64,000 nucleotides of DNA from the NCBI GenBank assembly GCA_019359505.1, contig JAHHHD010000005.1, positions 173,156 through 237,155 of the forward strand. Direction: 5' to 3'. A program made the translations under genes and the position numbers. The DNA comes from Drouetiella hepatica Uher 2000/2452. Lineage in GTDB: Bacteria; Cyanobacteriota; Cyanobacteriia; Elainellales; Elainellaceae. Below are positions 8,285 to 17,167 of this stretch, piece by piece. How positions within the stretch are numbered: position 1 is the stretch's first letter; the number at the start of each line of letters is the position of its first letter. Below the pieces are notes generated by a model that ran no database searches, had not been told where the DNA came from, and saw only the letters and a program-made list of their open reading frames with translations.

Positions 8285-9448
8285 CTAGCGCAGCCATGTT
8301 TTTAGGCGGGCAGCTACCTGCGGGCGGCGCAGTTTACGCATGGCTTTAGTCTGGATCTGCCGCACTCTTTCACGCGAAAGGTTAAAGATACCGCCCACTT
8401 CTTCCAAGGTGTGGGTTTCGCCTGTGGTCAGACCATAGCGGAGCGCCATAATATCTCTTTCACGCTCAGTCAGCACTTCACCCAAAACCGCGTAGATCTC
8501 TTGACGCATCATCGTTTCACTCATCTGAGCTTCAGGCGACTGCGTGCTGTGATCCTCTAGCAGCTCCATGAGTTCAGTGTCTTCGCCTTTGCCGACGCGG
8601 TGATTGAGGGAGAGCGATCGCCGTCGTACCTGTTGCAGGTTCCGGAGTTGCTCAGCTGTCATATCCAGCGACGCAGCTAATTCATCCTCAGTTGGGTTAC
8701 GGTTGAGGTCTTTGCGTAGTTCCCGATGGGCTTTCTTCAGCTTATTCAGCTTTTCGACAATGTGAATCGGCAGACGAATCGTGCGGGCATCGTTAGCGAT
8801 CGTTCGGGTGATACCTTGACGAATCCACCAGTAGGCATAGGTGGAAAACTTATATCCCTTGTCTGGATCAAACTTTTCGGTAGCGCGGTTTAGCCCTAGT
8901 GCCCCTTCTTGGATCAAATCCAGGAACGGGACGCCGCGATTGAGATAGCGTTTGGCGATCGACACCACCAGCCGCAGATTTGAGCGAATCATTTTCCGCT
9001 TGGCGACACGGCTAAGATAGAGCCGATGCTCTAGCTGCCGCTCGTTAAGTTCCAGAGCTTTAGCCAGATCGGCTTTAATGGGAGGGCGATCGAGTTCTTG
9101 CGCAAGACGTTCTCGAAGTCTTTCAATTTCAGCGAGAAACTTGACGCGACGGGCAAGCTCAACCTCTTCGTCTGCTTTCAGGAGCGGATATCGCGCCATT
9201 TCTTTAAAGAACGCGCCTACTGCATCATCTGTAATTGTTTTTCGGTAGCCTGAATCTCGGCTTGCCATTAAGTCTGCAAGTTCGCTATCTAAGCCAAACT
9301 CTGCCATGACACCCATATCGCTATCAGTGCGATCGCCTGAGTTGCGATTGCCCTGAAAATCTGAATCAGATAGGTTAAACAAATTGTCTTCAGACAAAGA
9401 CATCAAGTGAACCGGATCTGTTGAATCTATGAGGGAATTACTTTTCAT
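8285..9448 (-). CDS. Group 2 RNA polymerase sigma-70 factor (SigC-like)
   Basis: The 387-residue factor has region 1.2 (DAVGAFFKEMARYPLLKADEE preceded by an acidic head), region 2 (LRLVVSIAKRYLNRGVPFLD, STYAYWWIRQGITR), region 3 (VEKLNKLKKAHRELRKDLNR) and region 4.2 (TLEEVGGIFNLSRERVRQIQ). Region 1.1 is short, as in non-essential group 2 sigmas used for stress, carbon or nitrogen responses. The region 3-4 linker and C-terminus (RRPQVAARLKTWL) recall SigC, but I could not align all groups, so the letter is left open. The long upstream interval may hold a complex promoter. Confidence 0.93.
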   Translation of the reverse strand: MKSNSLIDSTDPVHLMSLSEDNLFNLSDSDFQGNRNSGDRTDSDMGVMAEFGLDSELADLMASRDSGYRKTITDDAVGAFFKEMARYPLLKADEEVELARRVKFLAEIERLRERLAQELDRPPIKADLAKALELNERQLEHRLYLSRVAKRKMIRSNLRLVVSIAKRYLNRGVPFLDLIQEGALGLNRATEKFDPDKGYKFSTYAYWWIRQGITRTIANDARTIRLPIHIVEKLNKLKKAHRELRKDLNRNPTEDELAASLDMTAEQLRNLQQVRRRSLSLNHRVGKGEDTELMELLEDHSTQSPEAQMSETMMRQEIYAVLGEVLTERERDIMALRYGLTTGETHTLEEVGGIFNLSRERVRQIQTKAMRKLRRPQVAARLKTWLR

Positions 9449-10628
9449 TTTCTACAGTTTTACGATTGTTAATAATGTTCGTTGAGCAGTTATAAAGACT
9501 AGGTTGCGCCCTGTAGCCGATCGATTGCTATCGAATTGCTAATAAGTAAACAGATAATCAATAAACTGTCAATGAGCTGTTAATCAAAATATCAGGAACA
9601 CACCGCGGAATTTAGCACAGGGCTGTCTGGAATTACTTGCAAAAACTTAAATCACTGAATTTCTTTAGAATTGTTTGCCTAAAAATCTGACGCACACCTG
9701 AAGTCCTAATCAATCCATTCAAATAAAACGTCCCATGCCTAAAGCAGCCTGATGTTCAGCCTTTGAACCCAAGCATTATCCAGTTGAGTATCTCAACTCT
9801 ATCTTCAGACAATTCACTTGCTAGACTTAGCGTTCGTTGACGATTTTTCAAAGATCAACATACTTAAGCCAGCCTAAAAGTTGGCTTAAGTGAACCTCGT
9901 CTAGCCTCTGGTTGAACCCACAGATTTAACTGCTCTCAAACGAGATGTGCAGCTGAAATAAGTCAATAAAACGCCATCCCCGACTGACCTAATGGGATCA
10001 CGAGTTGATTAGTTCTGATATGCCCTAAGTAACCTTGTCATGCCCTAAATACTTCAGCCTTCGGTAATCCAGCTAAAGAGTAATGCATCATTCCATTAAA
10101 TGCAATCTATCTGAGATAGAAATGCAAATTGGATTGACTTATCCCTTCAATTTGCCAGAAGCCATGGCTTGCACTGCTTGAGCAAATCCTAATTTCGGCT
10201 GTGTTAGCCAAAACAGCATTTATAATGTAGCAGCGCATAGCCAAATGTCAGAGAGAAGAACTTCCATCTTGGAAGCAGCACTCCTTCAAAGAGCAAAGCT
10301 TTGCAACCTGTAACCGTGCAGGAACACCTGATCTCATTTCCATCGTTTCATCTTTGCTAACTCTGTCAAAAGCTGAAAGACAGAAAGCAGAGGTGAAAAA
10401 CAGAATAGTGAGGTAATGAAGATTATCCACATCATCAGCCGATCGTCTAGAGAAATTAACTTAACTTAACCATGCCTTGGCAAAATCAACCTGGCAGTTG
10501 TGGCAAAGACAGGCTACACTCTTGGGACATTAACGATCGATCGAATGTACTCATTCTCCTGACAGCTATTGCATTCGCCCAATTCGCCAGCTTTGACCTC
10601 CGATTTTGATCCACGGTCTTGATTCAAG
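9449..10628. other. 1.18-kb intergenic region, no gene recognised
   Basis: Both strands are closed by frequent stops and no tRNA or known RNA was recognised. Visible structure: GTTGAG-TAT-CTCAAC (9783-9797), a hairpin CTTAAGCCA…TGGCTTAAG (9863-9890), and CTATCT-G-AGATAG (10107-10119). A weak 60-codon frame at 10248-10430 on the minus strand lacks protein-like composition. The interval should hold the promoters of the sigma factor and of priA. Confidence 0.6.
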
Positions 10629-13184
10629 ATGTATTTTGATTCGCTAGTTCTGACTCACCGCTCTTCAACGCACATTTCGCCGATCGCTGCCGAACCCGAT
10701 CGCGCTTATCCTATGGCAACGCTTCCAGCTCAGTCGCCTCCCGCTCAGTGGGTTGAGGTTTTGGTAGACTGCGGCGGTGTGCAAGATCTCTATACCTATG
10801 AGTCGCCCAAAGAACTTGCCCTTCAGCCCGGAGATATTCTGAGCGTGCCGTTTGGAACGCAGCAGGTGGGCGCGATCGCCATTCGCATCCTGACCCAGCT
10901 GCCCATATCCCTAGCATCCCAAAAAATTCGCTTAGTCGAAGAGGTCGTGAGTCGCGGGTTTTTCCCGCCTGATTACTGGACGGTGTTGCATCAGGTAGCC
11001 GACCATTACCACACCTCGCTAATGCAGGTGATTCGGGTAGCGCTGCCGCCAGGGCTTCTGGGACGATCGCAGCGTCGTATCCGGCTGAAGCCAGAGGCAA
11101 TTCCGGCTGAGGCGCATCTGTTTCTCCAGCCCGCTGCCCAGAAAATTTTAGAGCTGTTGCGATCGCAGAAGCAGGGCAATTATTCCTGGCAATATCTTCA
11201 GCGGCAGGTGATGGGAGCCAGTCGAGGTCTGCGAGATTTAATCCAGCGGCAGTGGGTCGAAAGCTATTTGGAGCCTCCAACTGCCGTCAAACCTAAGCAG
11301 AGACAGGCAGTTACGCTAGTAGCGCATCCCGGTGATGCCTCGGTTAGCCTCACCCCACGCCAGAGCGAAATTCTAGAGGTTTTGAAACGGCAGGGCGGCG
11401 AGCTGTGGCTTCAGGAGCTATTGCAACTCTGCCAGGTGAGTTCCTCAGTGCTGAAAGGGCTGGAGCAAAAGGGCTGTGTCACCCTACAGCCCCGCGAAGT
11501 TCTGCGGCTGGAATCAAGTTTAGCACCTCAATCCGATCGTCCCAAAGCCCTAACGCCTGACCAAGCTCACGCCCTGGAAACCATTCAGGCGCTGACGAGC
11601 TTTACGCAAGTGCTGCTGCATGGAGTGACGGGATCGGGCAAAACTGAAGTGTACCTACAGGCAATTGCTCCCCTGCTTCAGGCAGGCAAATCGGCGCTGG
11701 TGTTGGTGCCAGAAATTGGGCTAACACCACAGTTGACCGATCGCTTTCGAGCAAGATTTGGCAAGCATGTGTGTGTTTATCACAGCGCCCTTTCAGAGGG
11801 TGAACGCTACGACACCTGGCGACAAATGCTGAGTGCTACCCCGCAGGTGGTGATTGGCACTCGCTCTGCCATCTTTGCACCGCTGGCAAACCTAGGGCTA
11901 ATTGTCCTAGATGAGGAGCATGACAGCAGCTTTAAGCAGGATCAGCCCATGCCCTGCTATCACGCCCGCACGGTTGCCCAATGGCGCGCCGCGCTTGCCA
12001 ACTGTCCGCTAATTTTGGGTTCCGCCACGCCGTCTTTAGAAAGCTGGGTGGCGGCTGGAACAGCAGATCTAGAGAGAAGAGCAGCGCCTCATTTGCTTGT
12101 CTCTCTGCCGCACCGGGTGCAGGATCGCCCCATGCCGCCGATCGAGGTTGTGGACATGCGCCAAGAGCTACGCCAGGGCAACCGATCGATCTTTAGCCGA
12201 TCGCTCCAGGAAGCCTTAACAGAACTACAAGAGAATCAGAAACAGGGAATTTTATTCATTCATCGGCGGGGACACAGCACTTTTGTCTCTTGCCGGAGCT
12301 GCGGTCACGTCATGGAATGCCCCCATTGCGATGTGTCGTTGACCTACCATCAGCCGCGATCGGGGGGATATGAATCGCTGCGCTGCCATTACTGCGGCTA
12401 CGGACAGACGCACCCCGAAACCTGCCCAGTCTGCGCTTCGCCCTACCTGAAGCATTTTGGTAGCGGCACACAGCGCGTTATGGAAGAGCTAAGTCAACAG
12501 TTGCCAGAGTTGCGCTGCCTGCGGTTTGACAGCGATACAACCCGCGCCAAAGGCTCCCACCGAGCGCTGCTGACGCGATTTGCCGCTGGGGAAGCAAATC
12601 TGTTGGTGGGCACACAGATGCTGACCAAAGGCATTGATCTACCGCAGGTAACGCTAGTGGGCGCAGTGTCTGCTGACGGCTTGCTGCACCTTGCCGACTA
12701 CCGCGCCAGCGAACGGGCGTTTCAAACCTTGCTTCAGGTGGCAGGACGTGCCGGACGGGGCGAAGCACCCGGTCGGGTAATTCTGCAAACCTACTCGCCC
12801 CAGCATCCAGTGATTGAGGCAGTTGTGCGCCAGGACTACGCCAAATTTGCAGAGTCAGAATTGCAGTATCGTGAGGCGCTCCACTATCCGCCCTATGGAC
12901 GTTTGGTGCTGCTGCGGCTAAGCGGAATGGATTTGCAAACGGTTCGCCAAACCGCAGAGGCGATCGCGGCTCACCTGCGCCAACATTCAAACCCTGAAGC
13001 GGGCTACGAAGTGCTGGGACCTGCTGCGGCTGCCATCGGCAGAGTGGCTCGTCGCTATCGCTGGCAAATTCTCCTAAAAGGCTTGAGCGATCGCCCCTCA
13101 TTCCCCCCTTTAACGGAGCTACGATCCTACTGTCCAATGGCGGTTAGCCTAACAATCGATGTCGATCCGCTGAACTTGTCCTAA
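10629..13184 (+). CDS. priA: Primosomal protein N' (replication restart helicase PriA)
   Basis: PriA reloads the replicative helicase at stalled forks. The 851-residue protein shows the N-terminal 3'-end-binding domain (QWVEVLVDCGGVQDLYTYE), Walker A (GVTGSGKTEVYL), DEEH box, and an eight-Cys double zinc site (CRSCGHVMECPHCDVS…CHYCGYGQTHPETCPVCAS). Helicase motifs V-VI follow (GTQMLTKGIDLPQVTLVG, QVAGRAGRG). Two starts are possible: ATG 10629, or ATG 10713 (MATLPAQSPP), which would match more closely where conserved sequence begins. Neither has a strong ribosome site. The stop is followed after 18 bp by double hairpin copy B, a likely bidirectional terminator. Confidence 0.96.
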   Translation: MYFDSLVLTHRSSTHISPIAAEPDRAYPMATLPAQSPPAQWVEVLVDCGGVQDLYTYESPKELALQPGDILSVPFGTQQVGAIAIRILTQLPISLASQKIRLVEEVVSRGFFPPDYWTVLHQVADHYHTSLMQVIRVALPPGLLGRSQRRIRLKPEAIPAEAHLFLQPAAQKILELLRSQKQGNYSWQYLQRQVMGASRGLRDLIQRQWVESYLEPPTAVKPKQRQAVTLVAHPGDASVSLTPRQSEILEVLKRQGGELWLQELLQLCQVSSSVLKGLEQKGCVTLQPREVLRLESSLAPQSDRPKALTPDQAHALETIQALTSFTQVLLHGVTGSGKTEVYLQAIAPLLQAGKSALVLVPEIGLTPQLTDRFRARFGKHVCVYHSALSEGERYDTWRQMLSATPQVVIGTRSAIFAPLANLGLIVLDEEHDSSFKQDQPMPCYHARTVAQWRAALANCPLILGSATPSLESWVAAGTADLERRAAPHLLVSLPHRVQDRPMPPIEVVDMRQELRQGNRSIFSRSLQEALTELQENQKQGILFIHRRGHSTFVSCRSCGHVMECPHCDVSLTYHQPRSGGYESLRCHYCGYGQTHPETCPVCASPYLKHFGSGTQRVMEELSQQLPELRCLRFDSDTTRAKGSHRALLTRFAAGEANLLVGTQMLTKGIDLPQVTLVGAVSADGLLHLADYRASERAFQTLLQVAGRAGRGEAPGRVILQTYSPQHPVIEAVVRQDYAKFAESELQYREALHYPPYGRLVLLRLSGMDLQTVRQTAEAIAAHLRQHSNPEAGYEVLGPAAAAIGRVARRYRWQILLKGLSDRPSFPPLTELRSYCPMAVSLTIDVDPLNLS

Positions 13185-13202
13185 AGCAGTCTTCTTATTT
13201 TT

Positions 13203-13290
13203 CCTAAAAGCTATATTTCAAAGGCGCAGAGCGCCTTTGAAATATAGCTTTTAGGGTTTAGTGGCGCGTGGAGCGCGCCACTAAACCCTA
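13203..13290. repeat. Tandem double hairpin, copy B
   Basis: Hairpin 1 (13203-13255) has 25-bp perfect arms around AGA; hairpin 2 (13252-13290) has 17-bp perfect arms around TGGAG. Layout and outer sequence match 5886-5974, including the trailing CCCTAATTTG, but both arms differ together (GG/CC becomes AT/AT; TTTT/AAAA becomes TTTA/TAAA). It lies between convergent priA and ferredoxin genes. Confidence 0.9.
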
Positions 13291-13308
13291 ATTTGCGATC
13301 CACTGAAA

Positions 13309-13755
13309 CTACTTACTCTGCTGCGATCGCCTTTGTCGCCGTTGTTCTGCAGCAATCATCGCTTTGTCCACAGGGAAACCTGCGATCGGAATCACCTGAT
13401 ACTTGCGCTCTTCTTCCTGCCGCTTCAGGTCAGTGTAATCTAGCCAGTAAATGCAGTCTACCGGACAGGTATCGATCGCCTCCTGAATCGTATCTTCTAC
13501 GTCTCCATCCTGACGAATCACCCGCGAACGACCGTAGTCTGGCTCAATGTAAAACGTGTTGCGTGCCACGTGTGCACAGTGTTTGCACCCAATACAGGTC
13601 GGCTCATCCACATAAACCCCTTTCTGACGAACGATGCCCCCTAGCTCTGGCTCAAAACCCGTCCGCTCTGGCGCGTCCCGAAAGCTACCCCCTAACTCTG
13701 GCTCAAAGCCCGTCGGCTCTGGGAATGCACTGGGAGAAGGTGAAAAACTGTTCAT
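13309..13755 (-). CDS. Ferredoxin-like [4Fe-4S] protein with a duplicated N-terminal segment
   Basis: This 148-residue protein has cysteines at 54, 57, 60 (CIGCKHCA) and 97 (DTCPVDC), spacing for one [4Fe-4S] cluster in the short ferredoxin type common to cyanobacteria and plastids. It is likely a soluble electron carrier. The N-terminal 40 residues are unusual: TGFEPELGG occurs twice, 17 residues apart, reflecting a 51-bp tandem duplication. The C-terminus is basic (RRQRRSQQSK). It ends the minus-strand cluster DUF2997 - Ycf35 - ferredoxin, an arrangement I recall as widespread in cyanobacteria, although the 195-bp gap with a palindrome suggests a separate promoter here. Confidence 0.9.
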   Translation of the reverse strand: MNSFSPSPSAFPEPTGFEPELGGSFRDAPERTGFEPELGGIVRQKGVYVDEPTCIGCKHCAHVARNTFYIEPDYGRSRVIRQDGDVEDTIQEAIDTCPVDCIYWLDYTDLKRQEEERKYQVIPIAGFPVDKAMIAAEQRRQRRSQQSK

Positions 13756-13849
13756 GGGCTTAGATTCAGCAAATATTTTTGATTAGCTAAATAGAAGGTC
13801 GGAAGCTGAGCCGCATTTACTCAGTTCCCGACCCGGTAGTGGTATTGGG

Positions 13850-13899
13850 GTAATAATTTATTGTTGTGGGGACGAAGCCCCACAACAATAAATTATTAC
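13850..13899. repeat. Perfect palindrome, 22-bp arms
   Basis: Arms GTAATAATTTATTG…GTGGGG and its complement flank a 6-nt ACGAAG loop. It sits between the ferredoxin start and the ycf35 stop, so it could terminate ycf35 and insulate the ferredoxin promoter. It is a member of the window's GC-cored, AT-flanked palindrome family. Confidence 0.9.
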
Positions 13900-13950
13900 T
13901 TTTTGAGGACTACCCTCAATCCCATCTCTCAGTAAAGTAGCAGAGGAAAT

Positions 13951-14337
13951 TTATGCCGCCCAGCGTTGCAGCACTAAACGAATTGAACCATCCTGCTGCT
14001 GCTGTTGCTCCGCCAATTGGAAGCCTTGACGACCCGTTTCCTGCATCACGGTATGGTAGGCATAGCGCTGGGTAATGCTATTGAGAAAACCTTGAACCGA
14101 CAAAGGCTGCTGCCAGTATTGCAAGTCTGCAACCAGCTCATAGGACTGGTTGTTATGGCTAAATCCAATGTCGTAGCCGTTTTCCTGCTCAATCAAAATC
14201 TCTGCCATGTGAGTCTGCCCACGATAGCCCCGCACAGCCTGAGGCCCGGACTTCCACTGAATACCTAAATCGGTGAGAGCAGATTGAAGAGCGGTGAGAT
14301 CCCGAATTTGAGTTTTAATCTGGCTAAAGTGAGACAT
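13951..14337 (-). CDS. ycf35: DUF1257 / Ycf35 family protein
   Basis: This 128-residue protein matches Ycf35, found in cyanobacteria and many algal plastids: MSHFSQIKTQIRDLTALQSA, GYRGQTHMAEILIEQENGYD, FLNSITQRYAYHTVMQE, and a Gln-rich turn before a strand-like end (IRLVLQRW). No catalytic residues are evident and the biochemical role is unknown. The gene is coupled to DUF2997 (52 bp upstream) and ferredoxin, hinting at a shared function around an iron-sulfur protein. That link is inference from conserved neighbourhood. Confidence 0.93.
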   Translation of the reverse strand: MSHFSQIKTQIRDLTALQSALTDLGIQWKSGPQAVRGYRGQTHMAEILIEQENGYDIGFSHNNQSYELVADLQYWQQPLSVQGFLNSITQRYAYHTVMQETGRQGFQLAEQQQQQDGSIRLVLQRWAA

Positions 14338-14389
14338 GGTTGGGTCTTATAAAAGGACTAAAAATTAAAAGAACTAAAAATCAGGTGGG

Positions 14390-14623
14390 TTACTGAGATG
14401 ACCAATCGCTGTAGCTAGTCTGAACCTGAGCGGCTATGGACTGAACCGATGCAGCTTGTTGAAGCGGCTGAGTAAAGTATTCAGAAGTGGGTTCTTGACT
14501 GACGACCTGACCCAACTGGGCTTCGATCGCCGCCGTCACCTCGGCGCAGGAGGCACCTACAATGCCTGTGACTTTTTCCTGAACTCGACCATCGGGATAA
14601 ATGATGAACTCTAGCGTTTCCAT
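14390..14623 (-). CDS. DUF2997 family small protein
   Basis: This 77-residue protein opens METLEFIIYPDGRVQEKVTGIVGASC, the DUF2997 pattern (a short beta-hairpin, then a conserved G-x-x-G-x-x-C), and ends in a Ser/Gln-rich tail. Function is unknown. It is the first gene of the DUF2997 - Ycf35 - ferredoxin set and probably shares a transcript with Ycf35. Confidence 0.88.
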   Translation of the reverse strand: METLEFIIYPDGRVQEKVTGIVGASCAEVTAAIEAQLGQVVSQEPTSEYFTQPLQQAASVQSIAAQVQTSYSDWSSQ

Positions 14624-15087
14624 GCTTCTCGACTAGCTCTCAAAAGTTTTACCAGTCCACTAACTCATCATCTAACTGAGCATCGATCGCCCGGAACCAA
14701 AGCTCTATTTACTGTTCGATCGCGTAATCGAACTCAATCTAATGAGTCAATCCGTGTCAAAACGTAAACAAACTTAGTGTAATAGTGAGGCTAGACTCCA
14801 GTTATTCAGTTAGTTTCGCTTAACTTCACGAAGCAGTCAAGGCAAGTTTTGAGTTATTCACCTTATGAGTTTCAAGTTTATTTCTTAGGGTGGAGAGAGA
14901 AAAAGACCAGGCTCAGGGCTGATTTTACCCCTCAAAGCTCAGCCTTGCGCCAAATACAGGCTTTTGGACAAATGGAATTCTTGTCTCCTACAGTAGAAAT
15001 TTTCTACAAATTCCACAAGATGGTGTTGTTACATTTTATTAATTTATGCACTTGATCCAGATCTGAAGCATTCTGCCTCAAACTTTG
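14624..15087. other. Intergenic region without recognised gene
   Basis: AT-rich interval between DUF2997 (minus) and the 15088 gene (minus). A 68-codon plus-strand frame (14849-15055) has no family resemblance or ribosome site and I do not support it. A short stem TAGAAATTTTCTA lies near 14994. The interval should contain the DUF2997 promoter. Confidence 0.5.
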
Positions 15088-15711
15088 TCAAATTTCATCT
15101 AGACCAAAGATTTCTGATGAGAGCGCATCCGTTAGACCAAAAGGGTTCTCTTCGCTGTCACCCTCCATAGCCATCTGAACAACAAACGGTAGGCAAGCTC
15201 CCCGCAACCCTCGCTGAATTCGCTCAGGTGTCTCGGCAAACAGCACAAAGAGCGGATGCACCTCATCTGAACCTTCGCTGAGAATGTGACGATGGCGATC
15301 AGGCATCATCCATTCGTAGCCTCTATCCAGATGCATCTGGGTTTGTCGCCAGCGGCTAAGCAAATCAGAAAAATCTTCGTCGGGACGGTGAATGAACACA
15401 AATATCTCCGCACCCGTCTTGATCTTCCATTCCGGATCGCACATCAGAACGGCAACATCACAGGGCAGACGAATCATTTCTCCCGTAGAAATACCAACCC
15501 CGCTAGGAGGCACCTGGCGAACGCGAATTAGAGGCAGCGGAATCGTAATGACGCTCTCGCTAGGGCGACGCATACTAGGAATCATTTCCAGATAGGAGCG
15601 ATACTGTTTTAGCAGAGCGATCGCCCCTAGATGATCACTACAATCGGCGAGAATTTCTTCGTAGTGAGATTTTTGAGGAGTCATACAGCAATTTTCAATT
15701 GCATAAACCAC
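15088..15711 (-). CDS. Conserved hypothetical protein
   Basis: I do not recognise a characterised family. The protein (207 residues from GTG 15711, or 198 from ATG 15684: MTPQKSHYEEILADCSDH) appears soluble, without membrane segments or a signal peptide. It contains a helical start, a Pro-rich stretch (ITIPLPLIRVRQVPPSG), a strand-rich core (MLCDPEWKIKTGAEIFVFIH), and an acidic end. ATG 15684 is more likely: the GTG lies 2 bp from a 47-bp palindrome that would hide any ribosome site. It is followed by no close gene, so it is probably monocistronic. Confidence 0.72.
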   Translation of the reverse strand: MVYAIENCCMTPQKSHYEEILADCSDHLGAIALLKQYRSYLEMIPSMRRPSESVITIPLPLIRVRQVPPSGVGISTGEMIRLPCDVAVLMCDPEWKIKTGAEIFVFIHRPDEDFSDLLSRWRQTQMHLDRGYEWMMPDRHRHILSEGSDEVHPLFVLFAETPERIQRGLRGACLPFVVQMAMEGDSEENPFGLTDALSSEIFGLDEI

Positions 15712-15712
15712 A

Positions 15713-15759
15713 GTTATTTTTGTAGAAGCCGCGCTCCGCGCGGCTTCTACAAAAATAAC
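15713..15759. repeat. Perfect palindrome, 22-bp arms
   Basis: Arms GTTATTTTTGTAGAAG…CGC and complement around TCC. It lies between the pilC stop and the 15088-15711 gene, both on the minus strand, so on that strand it lies upstream of the hypothetical gene and downstream of nothing close. A 5'-leader hairpin is therefore possible. Confidence 0.9.
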
Positions 15760-15811
15760 CCATACTTAACCGAGCGCAAAGCGCTGTAAGCGGATCGATA
15801 AAGATGCAGCC

Positions 15812-17044
15812 CTACTTGATAGCATCCATGATGGAGAAAATAGGTAGGTACATCGCCACCAGAATCGAACCAACCATCCCCCCTAACACGACAATCATGA
15901 GTGGTTCCATGATGCTAGTCAGAGACTTCACGGCTTGCTCCACCTCATCTTCATAGAAATCGGCAACTTTCATGAGCATGGTGTCAATTTCACCTGTTTC
16001 CTCGCCAATACTAATCATTTGAATCGCCATTCCAGGAAACACCTGCTCCTTTTGCAGCGCTAAGCTGATCATGCCGCCCGTCTGAACTTCTTTGCGGGCT
16101 TCATCCACGGCATTAGCAATCACCTGATTTCCGGCAGTATCTCGCACGATCTCCAAAGCCGTCAGAATCGGTACGCCCGATCGCGACAAGGCTCCAAAAG
16201 TACGGCAGAATCGAGCCGTTGCGGTTTTTTGAATCAGATCGCCAAACAGCGGCATTTTCAGGAAGACACCATCCATCGTTAGCCGACCCACATCAGTGCT
16301 GTAGAAGCGGTTATAGGCAAACACAACTATGACAACAGCCGCCACCAAAAATACCACGTAAAAGCTTCTAAGAAACTTGCTGATGGTAATCATCAGCTGC
16401 GTAAATGCGGGCAAAGGCGCATTCAGCTTGTCAAAAATATCCGCGAAGATGGGCAATAGAAAAACGGTCATGCCTAAGAAGATCAGAACGGCGATTGATC
16501 CCACCACGACAGGATAAGTCAGTGCAGACTTAATTTGGTTTTGCAGACGAGCCACGTCTTCCATCAGCTTTGCCAGACGGTTCATGACCTCATCTAGTAC
16601 CCCACCCACTTCACCCGCCTGCACCATACTGACGTAAAGAGCATCAAAGCACTTTGGATGTTTGCGCATAGCATCTGACAGGTTCGTGCCCTGCTGCACA
16701 TCCGCACTGATTTCCTGAAGCGCTTTCTTCATCTTGGGGTTAGGGCACTGATCGGACAATACCCCCAGCCCTCTAACCATGGCTACGCCTGCATTGATCA
16801 GCACTGCAAACTGGCGAGAGAAAATGGCTTTGTCTTTAATCGACACACTCGTCATCGCCATCGAAATTTCGCTGAGGTCGAATTTGCTGAGGCGATCCAG
16901 CAACCCCATATCCTCGGTGATTTCCTGCACAAACAGCCCCTGCTCCCGCAGAGCTGCCCGTGCTTCAGAGGTCGTATTGGCGGTGACTCGCTCCCGGCGA
17001 GCATTTCCTTTGGTGTCTCTAGCGCGAACAAGATAGGTAGGCAT
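15812..17044 (-). CDS. pilC: Type IV pilus inner-membrane platform protein PilC
   Basis: This 410-residue GspF/PilC-family protein has an N-terminal MPTYLVRARDTKGNARRERV segment, two repeated cytoplasmic helical domains (FSRQFAVLINAGVAMVRGL and FCRTFGALSRSGVPILTAL) and about three membrane spans (VVGSIAVLIFLGMTVFLLPI, VVFLVAAVVIVVFAY, LMIVVLGGMVGSILVAMYL). It anchors the PilB and PilT motors at the pilus base. It is last in the minus-strand order pilB-pilT-pilC, the standard cyanobacterial arrangement for phototactic motility and DNA uptake. Gaps are 123 bp (pilT-pilC) and 68 bp (pilB-pilT). Confidence 0.96.
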   Translation of the reverse strand: MPTYLVRARDTKGNARRERVTANTTSEARAALREQGLFVQEITEDMGLLDRLSKFDLSEISMAMTSVSIKDKAIFSRQFAVLINAGVAMVRGLGVLSDQCPNPKMKKALQEISADVQQGTNLSDAMRKHPKCFDALYVSMVQAGEVGGVLDEVMNRLAKLMEDVARLQNQIKSALTYPVVVGSIAVLIFLGMTVFLLPIFADIFDKLNAPLPAFTQLMITISKFLRSFYVVFLVAAVVIVVFAYNRFYSTDVGRLTMDGVFLKMPLFGDLIQKTATARFCRTFGALSRSGVPILTALEIVRDTAGNQVIANAVDEARKEVQTGGMISLALQKEQVFPGMAIQMISIGEETGEIDTMLMKVADFYEDEVEQAVKSLTSIMEPLMIVVLGGMVGSILVAMYLPIFSIMDAIK

Positions 17045-17167
17045 ACTTTAAACCCGTTTCTTAGACCCGTTGTTCAAATCCGTTGCAGCAATCTTGGCTT
17101 GTAACCCTGCCGTTCATCCTATCTCACCTGATCTCAACTGAGACATTAGGAAGATTATCGGGAGAAT

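Noticed and set aside
14849..15055. 68-codon plus-strand gene
   Set aside because: No support beyond an open frame in A/T-rich DNA.
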